From positions 310,001 to 374,000 of the forward strand of contig CM065314.1 of assembly GCA_033032175.1 (NCBI GenBank): a stretch of DNA of 64,000 nucleotides, in the 5' to 3' direction. The notes beneath the pieces are model-generated. The model searched no databases. It worked only from the letters and a program-made list of their open reading frames with translations, and had not been told where the DNA came from. Of the stretch, positions 11,356-23,441 are shown one piece after another; the stretch's first letter is position 1, and each line of letters opens with the position of its first letter. The translations under genes and the position numbers were made by a program. This stretch comes from Saturnia japonica (taxonomy: Eukaryota; Arthropoda; Insecta; Lepidoptera; Saturniidae).

Positions 11356-13178
11356 TGTCACAACTCTTATTGTCTGTTTTGTTGAGTTTGATTGCTTGAT
11401 TCATTTAAACCTACGTGACGTGATAGCAAGTCGTGCCTATTTCTGATTTTCTTTCTTACATTTAAACGCAGTGTACATTATATAAATTAGTAAATAGCCT
11501 ACTTGATTTGATCGAACATTTGGCTCGGTATCTGATATTCGACTGATTAAACGATCATATCGCACCATGATAACCTATCATTTTCTATAAAAATAAATTT
11601 ATTTAAATTAGCTGAAAGAAGAATGGTCCAAGATAAGAGCGCTGCTTGGTAGATAAATACCTATGAAGTGAAGTCATCCTCGAATCAAGTTGCTGTAACC
11701 GGTTCTTCACCATATGTATGATTGTCGTAATATAATTTTATCATCTCGGTAGTTTAAAAAAGTTTTCTTTTTAAATTATACCAATTCTTATTATTAAACG
11801 TTTTTGATGTGAATCATCTAATGCGACGGGTCAGACCGATTATTGGAATCTATGGTTGGAACCAACGTTGGCGGATCTTGGTGTGGCGACGCTTTGGCCA
11901 ACGTTGGTGGTGTGGTTAGTTAGTTAGTTTTTTTAATAGACAGACTGGATCATTTCAAAGTTTCATGTTTAGATACATCCTCACAGTGACTTTCTTTTGA
12001 GTACTGATACTGGTACAGTCTCTCAGTCACACACGCACTAACTAATTTAAAAAAATGTTTACTAAGATGTTTTACATTCGCCGGGCGTCCCACGGCGGGG
12101 GACCTTTTTTTTTATTATTGAAAGCTTAGTAAAGACAATATAAAATGTTGAAATATACTAAAAGGTTGAACTGTTCTAGACGAAAAACAGTGGTTACAAT
12201 ATTAGACTCGAGGCGCGGCGTAACCTTACATAAGAAAAAAAACTCATAAATGTTATAAAAGTAAATTATTACAAATATAAAATAAAAATAAAAATACATA
12301 CAACAATAAAAAATTTAAAGGAGAAGACATATTTTGTAAAGTATCTTAATCTTAAAGTAAGTGGTGCACACTACAGATAATAATGATGCATTATTCGGGT
12401 TTTAGAGAGTCCAAAAGAAAAAATTAATAGAAACACGTTTCAAGGCAGTAAACTTAAAATTAATGAAAGCATTGCCAAAAAAAGTTTTTGCTTTTATTTA
12501 TTTAAGCTAAATAAGGTATATACTCGTAGTATAATAATAGCATGTCACACTAGATAAGTTGTGCTCCGGCAATGTTTCACCATTATTGATCTCAAAGCGG
12601 CCGCGTATCAGATAACTTTCACTTGATCTCGGGCGTGTAAATACACGACCTCCTCCTGGTTTGTATTAATACACACTTACACACATTGTCTCATGTCCTG
12701 CTTATTTGTGATCTACGTGTCTATCAGGGTACAAATTAAAGCCAAATAAACGACTCGTAACAACTGTTATAATTACAACGATAATTATAGTTACGACAAT
12801 TACAGTGAGTTTTTTTACGTTGTTATGTATTATGTACCTAATTTTAAAAACAACATGTAAATCTATCTATCGTTTGTCAAGAAATGAAAATATTTTATTT
12901 TGGTTATCCACTTCGCGAATTGGACGGTCAAGAAAGGTAAAAAACTTAATTTGGATAATGTACACAATGAAGATTTCTCGTTGGTTCGTGTACGAACTGT
13001 TAATTATGTTTTGTGACTGATTGTATAATTAATTAAGTGGTTTCAAGGATAAATAATTGGTTCTCGCTATTCATTAAATTGCATTTTATTATCGGTTGGT
13101 TTATCATATTAGTCGTAATCAAATCATTGACCAGAATGAGTCATCAATTTTCGTAATCTTCAATGCTGATTTCTGTCG
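11356..13178. other. unannotated sequence
   Basis: No gene or known repeat. Two copies of the 10-bp palindrome CCAACGTTGG lie at 11862-11871 and 11898-11907, a possible pair of protein-binding sites. A GGCGGGGGACC-T(n) patch follows near 12095. Confidence 0.4.
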
Positions 13179-16100
13179 CTTCTAAAAGGTTATATGTTAT
13201 ATAGCAAATTTTGTTTTTACACCTTTTCATAGTAGGCACTTTAGCAGACAAATGTTTACACATATGTTTCAGAATAAGCATTTTTTCCTACAATCAAACG
13301 TCTAAAAACTTGTTTTTTAACATTTGTTTATCAGACCATCTGGTCTCTTACTAGTACTTCTAAAAGGTTATATGTTATAGAGCAAATTTTGTTTTTACAC
13401 CTTTTCATAGTAGGCACTTTAGCAGACAAATGTTTACACATATGTTTCAGAATAAGCATTTTTTCCTACAATCAAACGTCTAAAAACTTGTTTTTTAACA
13501 TTTGTTTATCAGACCATCTGGTCTCTTACTAGTACTTCTAAAAGGTTATATGTTATAGAGCAAATTTTGTTTTTACACCTTTTCATAGTAGGCACTTTAG
13601 CAGACAAATGTTTACACATATGTTTCAGAATAAGCATTTTTTCCTACAATCAAACGTCTAAAAACTTGTTTTTTAACATTTGTTTATCAGACCATCTGGT
13701 CTCTTACTAGTACTCTAAAAGGTTATATGTTATAGAGCAAATTTTGTTTTTACACCTTTTCATAGTAGGCACTTTAGCAGACAAATGTTTACACATATGT
13801 TTCAGAATAAGCATTTTTTCCTACAATCAAACGTCTAAAAACTTGTTTTTTAACATTTGTTTATCAGACCATCTGGTCTCTTACTAGTACTTCTAAAAGG
13901 TTATATGTTATAGAGCAAATTTTGTTTTTACACCTTTTCATAGTAGGCACTTTAGCAGACAAATGTTTACACATATGTTTCAGAATAAGCATTTTTTCCT
14001 ACAATCAAACGTCTAAAAACTTGTTTTTTAACATTTGTTTATCACCATCTGGTCGTCTAAGTAAAAACTTCTAAAAGGTTATATGTTATAAGCAAATTTT
14101 GTTGTTTACACCTTTTCATAGTAGGCACTTTAGCAGACAAATGTTTACTACATATGTTTCAGAATAAGCATATTGTTTCCTATCAATCAAACGTCTAAAA
14201 ACGTTGTTTTAACATTTGTTATAATCATGACCATCTGGTCTCATTACTAGTATTCTTCTAAAAGGTTATATGTTATAGAGCAAATTTTGTTTTTACACCT
14301 TTTCATAGTAGGCACTTTAGCAGACAAATGTTTACACATATGTTTCAGAATAAGCATTTTTTCCTACAATCAAACGTCTAAAAACTTGTTTTTTAACATT
14401 TGTTTATCAGACCATCTGGTCTCTTACTAGTACTTCTAAAAGGTTATATGTTATAGAGCAAATTTTGTTTTTACACCTTTTCATAGTAGGCACTTTAGCA
14501 GACAAATGTTTACACATATGTTTCAGAATAAGCATTTTTTCCTACAATCAAACGTCTAAAAACTTGTTTTTTAACATTTGTTTATCAGACCATCTGGTCT
14601 CTTACTAGTACTTCTAAAAGGTTATATGTTATAGAGCAAATTTTGTTTTTACACCTTTTCATAGTAGGCACTTTAGCAGACAAATGTTTACACATATGTT
14701 TCAGAATAAGCATTTTTTCCTACAATCAAACGTCTAAAAACTTGTTTTTTAACATTTGTTTATCAGACCATCTGGTCTCTTACTAGTACTTCTAAAAGGT
14801 TATATGTTATAGAGCAAATTTTGTTTTTACACCTTTTCATAGTAGGCACTTTAGCAGACAAATGTTTACACATATGTTTCAGAATAAGCATTTTTTCCTA
14901 CAATCAAACGTCTAAAAACTTGTTTTTTAACATTTGTTTATCAGACCATCTGGTCTCTTACTAGTACTTCTAAAAGGTTATATGTTATAGAGCAAATTTT
15001 GTTTTTACACCTTTTCATAGTAGGCACTTTAGCAGACAAATGTTTACACATATGTTTCAGAATAAGCATTTTTTCCTACAATCAAACGTCTAAAAACTTG
15101 TTTTTAACATTTGTTTATCAGACCATCTGGTCTCTTACTAGTACTTCTAAAAGGTTATATGTTATAGAGCAAATTTTGTTTTTACACCTTTTCATAGTAG
15201 GCACTTTAGCAGACAAATGTTTACACATATGTTTCAGAATAAGCATTTTTTCCTACAATCAAACGTCTAAAAACTTGTTTTTTAACATTTGTTTATCAGA
15301 CCATCTGGTCTCTTACTAGTACTTCTAAAAGGTTATATGTTATAGAGCAAATTTTGTTTTTACACCTTTTCATAGTAGGCACTTTAGCAGACAAATGTTT
15401 ACACATATGTTTCAGAATAAGCATTTTTTCCTACAATCAAACGTCTAAAAACTTGTTTTAACATTTGTTTATCAGACCATCTGGTCTCTTACTAGTACTT
15501 CTAAAAGGTTATATGTTATAGAGCAAATTTTGTTTTTACACCTTTTCATAGTAGGCACTTTAGCAGACAAATGTTTACACATATGTTTCAGAATAAGCAT
15601 TTTTTCCTACAATCAAACGTCTAAAAACTTGTTTTTTAACATTTGTTTATCAGACCATCTGGTCTCTTACTAGTACTTCTAAAAGGTTATATGTTATAGA
15701 GCAAATTTTGTTTTTACACCTTTTCATAGTAGGCACTTTAGCAGACAAATGTTTACACATATGTTTCAGAATAAGCATTTTTTCCTACAATCAAACGTCT
15801 AAAAACTTGTTTTTTAACATTTGTTTATCAGACCATCTGGTCTCTTACTAGTACTTCTAAAAGGTTATATGTTATAGAGCAAATTTTGTTTTTACACCTT
15901 TTCATAGTAGGCACTTTAGCAGACAAATGTTTACACATATGTTTCAGAATAAGCATTTTTTCCTACAATCAAACGTCTAAAAACTTGTTTTTTAACATTT
16001 GTTTATCAGACCATCTGGTCTCTTACTAGTACTTCTAAAAGGTTATATGTTATAGAGCAAATTTTGTTTTTACACCTTTTCATAGTAGGCACTTTAGCAG

Positions 16101-19100
16101 ACAAATGTTTACACATATGTTTCAGAATAAGCATTTTTTCCTACAATCAAACGTCTAAAAACTTGTTTTTTAACATTTGTTTATCAGACCATCTGGTCTC
16201 TTACTAGTACTTCTAAAAGGTTATATGTTATAGAGCAAATTTTGTTTTTACACCTTTTCATAGTAGGCACTTTAGCAGACAAATGTTTACACATATGTTT
16301 CAGAATAAGCATTTTTTCCTACAATCAAACGTCTAAAAACTTGTTTTTTAACATTTGTTTATCAGACCATCTGGTCTCTTACTAGTACTTCTAAAAGGTT
16401 ATATGTTATAGAGCAAATTTTGTTTTTACACCTTTTCATAGTAGGCACTTTAGCAGACAAATGTTTACACATATGTTTCAGAATAAGCATTTTTTCCTAC
16501 AATCAAACGTCTAAAAACTTGTTTTTTAACATTTGTTTATCAGACCATCTGGCCTCTTACTAGTACTTCTAAAAGGTTATATGTTATAGAGCAAATTTTG
16601 TTTTTACACCTTTTCATAGTAGGCACTTTAGTAGACAAATGTTTACACATATGTTTCAGAATAAGCATTTTTTCCTACAATCAAACGTCTAAAAACTTGT
16701 TTTTTAACATTTGTTTATCAGACCATCTGGTCTCTTACTAGTACTTCTAAAAGGTTATATGTTATAGAGCAAATTTTGTTTTTACACCTTTTCATAGTAG
16801 GCACTTTAGCAGACAAATGTTTACACATATGTTACAGAATAAGCATTTTTTCCTACAATCAAACGTCTAAAAACTTGTTTTTTAACATTTGTTTATCAGA
16901 CCATCTGGTCTCTTACTAGTACTTCTAAAAGGTTATATGTTATAGAGTAAATTTTGTTTTTACACCTTTTCATAGTAGGCACTTTAGCAGACAAATGTTT
17001 ACACATATGTTACAGAATAAGCATTTTTTCCTACAATCAAACGTCTAAAAACTTGTTTTTTAACATTTGTTTATCAGACCATCTGGCCTCTTACTAGTAC
17101 TTCTAAAAGGTTATATGTTATAGAGCAAATTTTGTTTTTACACCTTTTCATAGTAGGCACTTTAGTAGACAAATGTTTACACATATGTTTCAGAATAAGC
17201 ATTTTTTCCTACAATCAAACGTCTAAAAACTTGTTTTTTAACATTTGTTTATCAGACCATCTGGTCTCTTACTAGTACTTCTAAAAGGTTATATGTTATA
17301 GAGCAAATTTTGTTTTTACACCTTTTCATAGTAGGCACTTTAGCAGACAAATGTTTACACATATGTTACAGAATAAGCATTTTTTCCTACAATCAAACGT
17401 CTAAAAACTTGTTTTTTAACATTTGTTTATCAGACCATCTGGTCTCTTACTAGTACTTCTAAAAGGTTATATGTTATAGAGTAAATTTTGTTTTTACACC
17501 TTTTCATAGTAGGCACTTTAGCAGACAAATGTTTACACATATGTTTCAGAATAAGCATTTTTTCCTACAATCAAACGTCTAAAAACTTGTTTTCAACATT
17601 TGTTTATCAGACCATCTGGTCTCTTACTAGTACTTCTAAAAGGTTATATGTTATAGAGCAAATTTTGTTTTTACACCTTTTCATAGTAGGCACTTTAGCA
17701 GACAAATGTTTACACATATGTTTCAGAATAAGCATTTTTTCCTACAATCAAACGTCTAAAAACTTGTTTTTTAACATTTGTTTATCAGACCATCTGGTCT
17801 CTTACTAGTACTTCTAAAAGGTTATATGTTATAGAGCAAATTTTGTTTTTACACCTTTTCATAGTAGGCACTTTAGCAGACAAATGTTTACACATATGTT
17901 TCAGAATAAGCATTTTTTCCTACAATCAAACGTCTAAAAACTTGTTTTTTAACATTTGTTTATCAGACCATCTGGTCTCTTACTAGTACTTCTAAAAGGT
18001 TATATGTTATAGAGCAAATTTTGTTTTTACACCTTTTCATAGTAGGCACTTTAGCAGACAAATGTTTACACATATGTTTCAGAATAAGCATTTTTTCCTA
18101 CAATCAAACGTCTAAAAACTTGTTTTTTAACATTTGTTTATCAGACCATCTGGCCTCTTACTAGTACTTCTAAAAGGTTATATGTTATAGAGCAAATTTT
18201 GTTTTTACACCTTTTCATAGTAGGCACTTTAGTAGACAAATGTTTACACATATGTTTCAGAATAAGCATTTTTTCCTACAATCAAACGTCTAAAAACTTG
18301 TTTTTTAACATTTGTTTATCAGACCATCTGGTCTCTTACTAGTACTTCTAAAAGGTTATATGTTATAGAGCAAATTTTGTTTTTACACCTTTTCATAGTA
18401 GGCACTTTAGCAGACAAATGTTTACACATATGTTTCAGAATAAGCATTTTTTCCTACAATCAAACGTCTAAAAACTTGTTTTCAACATTTGTTTATCAGA
18501 CCATCTGGTCTCTTACTAGTACTTCTAAAAGGTTATATGTTATAGAGCAAATTTTGTTTTTACACCTTTTCATAGTAGGCACTTTAGCAGACAAATGTTT
18601 ACACATATGTTTCAGAATAAGCATTTTTTCCTACAATCAAACGTCTAAAAACTTGTTTTTTAACATTTGTTTATCAGACCATCTGGCTCTTACTAGTACT
18701 TCTAAAAGGTTATATGTTATAGAGCAAATTTTGTTTTTACACCTTTTCATAGTAGGCACTTTAGCAGACAAATGTTTACACATATGTTTCAGAATAAGCA
18801 TTTTTTCCTACAATCAAACGTCTAAAAACTTGTTTTCAACATTTGTTTATCAGACCATCTGGCCTCTTACTAGTACTTCTAAAAGGTTATATGTTATAGA
18901 GCAAATTTTGTTTTTACACCTTTTCATAGTAGGCACTTTAGTAGACAAATGTTTACACATATGTTTCAGAATAAGCATTTTTTCCTACAATCAAACGTCT
19001 AAAAACTTGTTTTTTAACATTTGTTTATCAGACCATCTGGTCTCTTACTAGTACTTCTAAAAGGTTATATGTTATAGAGCAAATTTTGTTTTTACACCTT

Positions 19101-19946
19101 TTCATAGTAGGCACTTTAGCAGACAAATGTTTACACATATGTTTCAGAATAAGCATTTTTTCCTACAATCAAACGTCTAAAAACTTGTTTTCAACATTTG
19201 TTTATCAGACCATCTGGTCTCTTACTAGTACTTCTAAAAGGTTATATGTTATAGAGCAAATTTTGTTTTTACACCTTTTCATAGTAGGCACTTTAGCAGA
19301 CAAATGTTTACACATATGTTTCAGAATAAGCATTTTTTCCTACAATCAAACGTCTAAAAACTTGTTTTTTAACATTTGTTTATCAGACCATCTGGCCTCT
19401 TACTAGTACTTCTAAAAGGTTATATGTTATAGAGCAAATTTTGTTTTTACACCTTTTCATAGTAGGCACTTTAGCAGACAAATGTTTACACATATGTTTC
19501 AGAATAAGCATTTTTTCCTACAATCAAACGTCTAAAAACTTGTTTTCAACATTTGTTTATCAGACCATCTGGTCTCTTACTAGTACTTCTAAAAGGTTAT
19601 ATGTTATAGAGCAAATTTTGTTTTTACACCTTTTCATAGTAGGCACTTTAGCAGACAAATGTTTACACATATGTTTCAGAATAAGCATTTTTTCCTACAA
19701 TCAAACGTCTAAAAACTTGTTTTCAACATTTGTTTATCAGACCATCTGGTCTCTTACTAGTACTTCTAAAAGGTTATATGTTATAGAGCAAATTTTGTTT
19801 TTACACCTTTTCATAGTAGGCACTTTAGCAGACAAATGTTTACACATATGTTTCAGAATAAGCATTTTTTCCTACAATCAAACGTCTAAAAACTTGTTTT
19901 TTAACATTTGTTTATCAGACCATCTGATCTCTTACTAGTACTTCTA
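13179..19946. repeat. tandem satellite array, about 38 copies of a ~178-bp monomer
   Basis: Each unit starts CTTCTAAAAGGTTATATG and ends CATCTGGTCTCTTACTAGTA. Unit starts were traced at 13179, 13357, 13535, 13713, 13890 and onwards to 19762; spacing is 178 bp, or 176-177 where a T run is shorter or TTTTTT is replaced by TTTTC. Identity is very high. Each unit holds AGACCA-TC-TGGTCT, a small inverted repeat. Variants travel in linked sets: 'GGCCTC' near a unit's end is usually followed by 'TTAGTAGAC' in the next, and 'GTTACAG' units recur every three units (16744, 16922, 17278), showing multi-unit duplication. Frames of 106-224 codons inside are by-products of units whose length is a multiple of three. 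Flanks are unique. Confidence 0.97.
14042..14255. repeat. anomalous satellite monomer rich in small indels
   Basis: The neighbouring monomers are nearly identical, but this one has many scattered one- to three-base insertions and deletions. Examples: TTTACTACATATG for TTTACACATATG, GCATATTGTTTCC for GCATTTTTTCC, TTATAATCATGACC for TTATCAGACC, CTAAGTAAAAACTTC for CTTACTAGTACTTC. Changes are mostly insertions and stop sharply on both sides. This looks like uncorrected long-read sequence, not a diverged repeat. Confidence 0.7.
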
Positions 19947-19950
19947 ATAA

Positions 19951-21500
19951 TAAAGGCGCCAACATCAAATAATTTTTAAATACGTTTCATTTCGTGTTAA
20001 GGAAGTGTAAATTTCGCAGTCAAATTGAAACTAATTGCTGGAGTTATTATTGTAACGGGGCCATTAGTTCGTCTTTGGGGCATAATAATATTTTAGCGAA
20101 CGAGCTCTCTTCAGGTCCGGCTCAGGCATAGAGCTGCGGTAACGATGCCGGCCGGTTCGTGAATGTCGACTTTCTAATTTGGGCCAGTGGGTGTTTGTGG
20201 TTAATTGTGTGCCAAGGTTATCAGCTAAGTTTGCAATTTAACCGCACACACTAAATGCAGCCATGTTTACCGTACTTGTTGTTATTGTTCAACTAGATAG
20301 GTTTTGTTTACTTCTATTAAAGCTTATAATTGTAGTTGCTGTGTTATTATCCGTTATAAATTAGAAATCTTTGTATCAATTAGTGTTATTACTTGTACGT
20401 TTTCTTTATTTTTTAAATATAGCGTGATAATAATTAAAAAAAAAAACATAAATACTTAAATAGTAAAATAACAATAATGGTAAGTATATTGTAAGTTTAA
20501 TTGTTCGTTCCTAGTTTGTCACAAAACTCATAAGAGTGTGTTAAGATGAGAACGATTCTTATAAGACCGCTATGAGTGTGGGCGCTTGAACTGACTGACC
20601 CCAAAATGAATACGATAAGCGCAGTGTTCCGTCGCAAACTCGTTTTGTGTTCATATCGTCCAATAGAAAATAACCCTTATGCTGTCTGCGCATGAAGTCG
20701 CCGGTCTATCCCGGGTTGGGATCCTAAGCGAATGAGTACGCGTCCGTCCCACAAGTGTTGCAATCAATTGGCAAGTACTACTGGAGTTAGACGGCGCGCG
20801 GCGTAGCTAGGCCCGGGTAAACTAGTTTTAGGTACTGTTTATTTTCCTTTTCTAATATATTTGGACACGTGGTGTATAAAAACCCAAATGTTTTTTTGAG
20901 TAATCCCGTCTCCGATGGTACGTATGTACCGTATAAAGGACTGATGAGTTAGAATTTTGTGTGAGTTAGAAGTTTCGATTTGTTCTTCACATTTTGCATA
21001 TTCGTGTATAATTAAATCAAAATCGTTGGTGCTTGGTACATATGACGTTGTATTAATAATATTTTGTGTAAATCCCATAATCGTTGGAAATTGTAGTTTA
21101 GAAACTGTCAAAGTTGTTCAATAATTTACTTCTATGTTCATTTCTGGTCTAGGAAGATACTTCATCCAAATTGTATTGTAGATTTTATTGTAACTTTGTT
21201 GTTTATGTGTTCCGCGTAACTATCATTTACGTGTTCGCTTTGTTTTTGTTTGTAGATTCCAGCTCGGTTGGATACAATTTACATCAATATAAAATTGTAT
21301 TTTGAAACAATTTCTTTCGTTTATGGTTCGCCTACGTGACATTGACTGGTTTATTGATCCACTCAGGTTGATATTAAATTAGAAAAAGGTGAACAACGTT
21401 TACCATTCGCGCCTAAATTATCTTGTGTTTAAAAGTTTTACTCGAAATTAACAAGTAAAAAAAACATCTGTAATGGTTTTGAATAATAACTCTAGAATAG
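19951..21500. other. unannotated sequence with GC-rich patches
   Basis: No supported gene. GC-rich patches lie at about 20105-20165 and 20695-20820 (ending in GACGGCGCGCGGCGTAGC). A 90-codon frame on the minus strand (20839-21111) has no recognisable motif. Confidence 0.4.
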
Positions 21501-21504
21501 TAAC

Positions 21505-21650
21505 TCTGAGGTTAAAAGTCCAATGTCAATGAAATTAAAATGGGACTACCTTTTTAGCTGGTATCCCTATCCAACAAAAAAATAATCATCCAAATCGGTT
21601 CCTAAAAAAATAAGCTATGGCTGAACATCCATAAAAAATAGTCGTAATAA
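21505..21650 (-). repeat. interspersed repeat, minus-strand copy of the 5316-type
   Basis: In reverse complement it reads TTTTTTATGGATGTTCAGCC, ATAGCTTATTTTTTTAGGAA and CCGATTTGGATGATTATTTT in order, the same layout as 22645-22730. A non-coding dispersed repeat. Confidence 0.55.
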
Positions 21651-22596
21651 TTGTAAAAAAACATTTATATATTATTATAACAAAATAACATATTATTGTT
21701 AATTCTGATAAATCACGATCGATTAAAACAAACTAAAAAACATGTAAAATAATAATATCCTTAATTTAATTAGAATATTGTATAGTAAAGAGGGCAAGCG
21801 CGGCGTGGAGCGGAACACCGCGGAGATTAACATCAATACTACTTAAACATAAATCTTTTAGCGGAATAACTTATTCTGACATATATGAACTAAATGTATG
21901 TCAGCTGATGTATGGACTGTGGAGATTTAAGATATAAAACATCTCTGGAAATTAAATGGTACAATGTAATATATCTGGAGAAATGACCTCAATAGTACAG
22001 GGAACAGCTGGGATGAACAATTTATTTTACACATGAATTCAGCTTATCACGTTAAACTCAGTAATAGTAGTAAACTGATAACTACCTTGCTTCGTACCCG
22101 ACTTGACACTCGACGTGAACGTATGAACCATTAACACAAAGCACGCACGGGGTCCACAGTTAGCTGCAAACCCCTTCACAGCCCGAATGCCAGAGATATC
22201 GACTAACAAACAGCCACACCATTCACATTGCACTCAAACTGTTATTTACTCATCACAGTCACCACTGCCAGCAGTATGAGAAGTAGCCGACAACATCAAT
22301 AACCTTTTGTTAGCTTTAAAAGGTAACATACAAGTGTAAGAAGGACTACAGACAATCTAAATTTATCCTTAAACCTCATATGGTCTGCAGTAAAAATGTC
22401 AGCAGATGGATTTCTTTGCGCACCTGGTCTGGAGAGTGTTAATTGAACGAGCAAACAAATCGTTATACTGTACATGCTACCGTGCAACTAGTAACTAATG
22501 TGCGAGTTTATGTATTATCTTTACCAAATAGGGAGACGTGTATCAATTAAAATCAACTTCTTCTTAGAGTTTTTCTCTTATATCTTTCTATTTCAG
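21651..22596. other. unannotated sequence
   Basis: No gene or repeat family recognised. A small GC-rich patch (GCGCGGCGTGGAGCGGAAC) lies near 21797. Minus-strand frames at 22039-22233 and 22296-22487 have no recognisable domain. Confidence 0.35.
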
Positions 22597-22860
22597 TTTT
22601 TAACTGACTTTAAAAAAAGACAGGCTATTCAATTCGAATGTATATTGTTTTTATGGATGTTCAGCCATAACTTGTTTATGGACCGATTTGGATGATTCTT
22701 TTATTGTTGGATAGTGTGGTCCCATTTTAATTGTCATTGAACCTTCATCTACACCTGGGAACTCTTTAAAGTCAATGAAGTTGGATTTCTTATATGTTAA
22801 AAATTGTCTTTGTTTCGCATTAATGTCGGTCGCATCGTAACAAGGTTCCATGTAAGTTGT
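22597..22860 (+). repeat. interspersed repeat 'TTTATGGATGTTCAGCCATAACTT', copy 2
   Basis: Starts TTTTTAACTGACTTTAAAAA and continues with TATGGATGTTCAGCCATAAC, GACCGATTTGGATGATTC and CCCATTTTAATTGTCATTGA. It aligns in order with 5316-5560. No coding capacity is credible. Confidence 0.6.
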
Positions 22861-23323
22861 AACCTATCGCTGATAGCTTCAGTGTCAGTATTATGAAATA
22901 TACGTACTAGTACGTGTTAAAGTTACTGACATAGTAATTATGTCGACATTTATATTTCTATCATCGAGTATATAGAGCTAGGCGACTGTTCTCATGAATC
23001 CAACAGGAGCCGGGGATACCGACATAGTTGTAGTGGATTTTATTGACGTCAGCCCGCAACTAACCGAAAGTAAAAAGAGTAATACGTAAAGTAGTTAGAG
23101 GAATACAAGTCTTCACTATATATATATATGTACGTATGATTTAGTTTAGCGGACTACTAGAAATTAAAGGAGTTCATGAAATGGCTGGCCTCTTTGTTAG
23201 AGATGGTCACTAAGAGAATGTGCGTGGGGATTGAACTCTCGGACAGTATTGATGCGGATCAGAGCATTTTTCTAATTGGGCGCTAAAGTGCACAGCTAAT
23301 TTACAGCAAGCCGCTATCGCAAA
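22861..23323. other. unannotated sequence flanking the intact mariner
   Basis: No gene was found. Contains TGACGTCA at 23044-23051 and a short (TA)n near 23118. Confidence 0.4.
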
Positions 23324-23325
23324 TA

Positions 23326-23357
23326 CAAGGTGTCCAGAAAGGGTATCGGGTATTTGT
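23326..23357 (+). repeat. left terminal inverted repeat of the mariner
   Basis: 32 bp, exact reverse complement of 24597-24628, directly inside a TA. It is the expected transposase binding and cleavage site. The next base breaks the match, which fixes the inner end. Confidence 0.96.
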
Positions 23358-23441
23358 TTTCGCGCCACATTCGAAACGGGGCGTCTAAAGGGTGCGGGGA
23401 GGGGTTCGTGGCGTCCGCCATTTTGTGGAGTTTTAGTCACG

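Noticed and set aside
18377..19051. Long open frame of 224 codons with an internal repeat (FLHLFIVGTLADKCLHICF...)
   Set aside because: It lies wholly within the satellite. It is open only because some units are 177 bp (59 codons), and neighbouring units break it. Same for the frames at 14999, 17488, 19086 and 19441.
13179..19946. CRISPR-like array
   Set aside because: Units are contiguous 178-bp monomers without unique spacers, in animal DNA.
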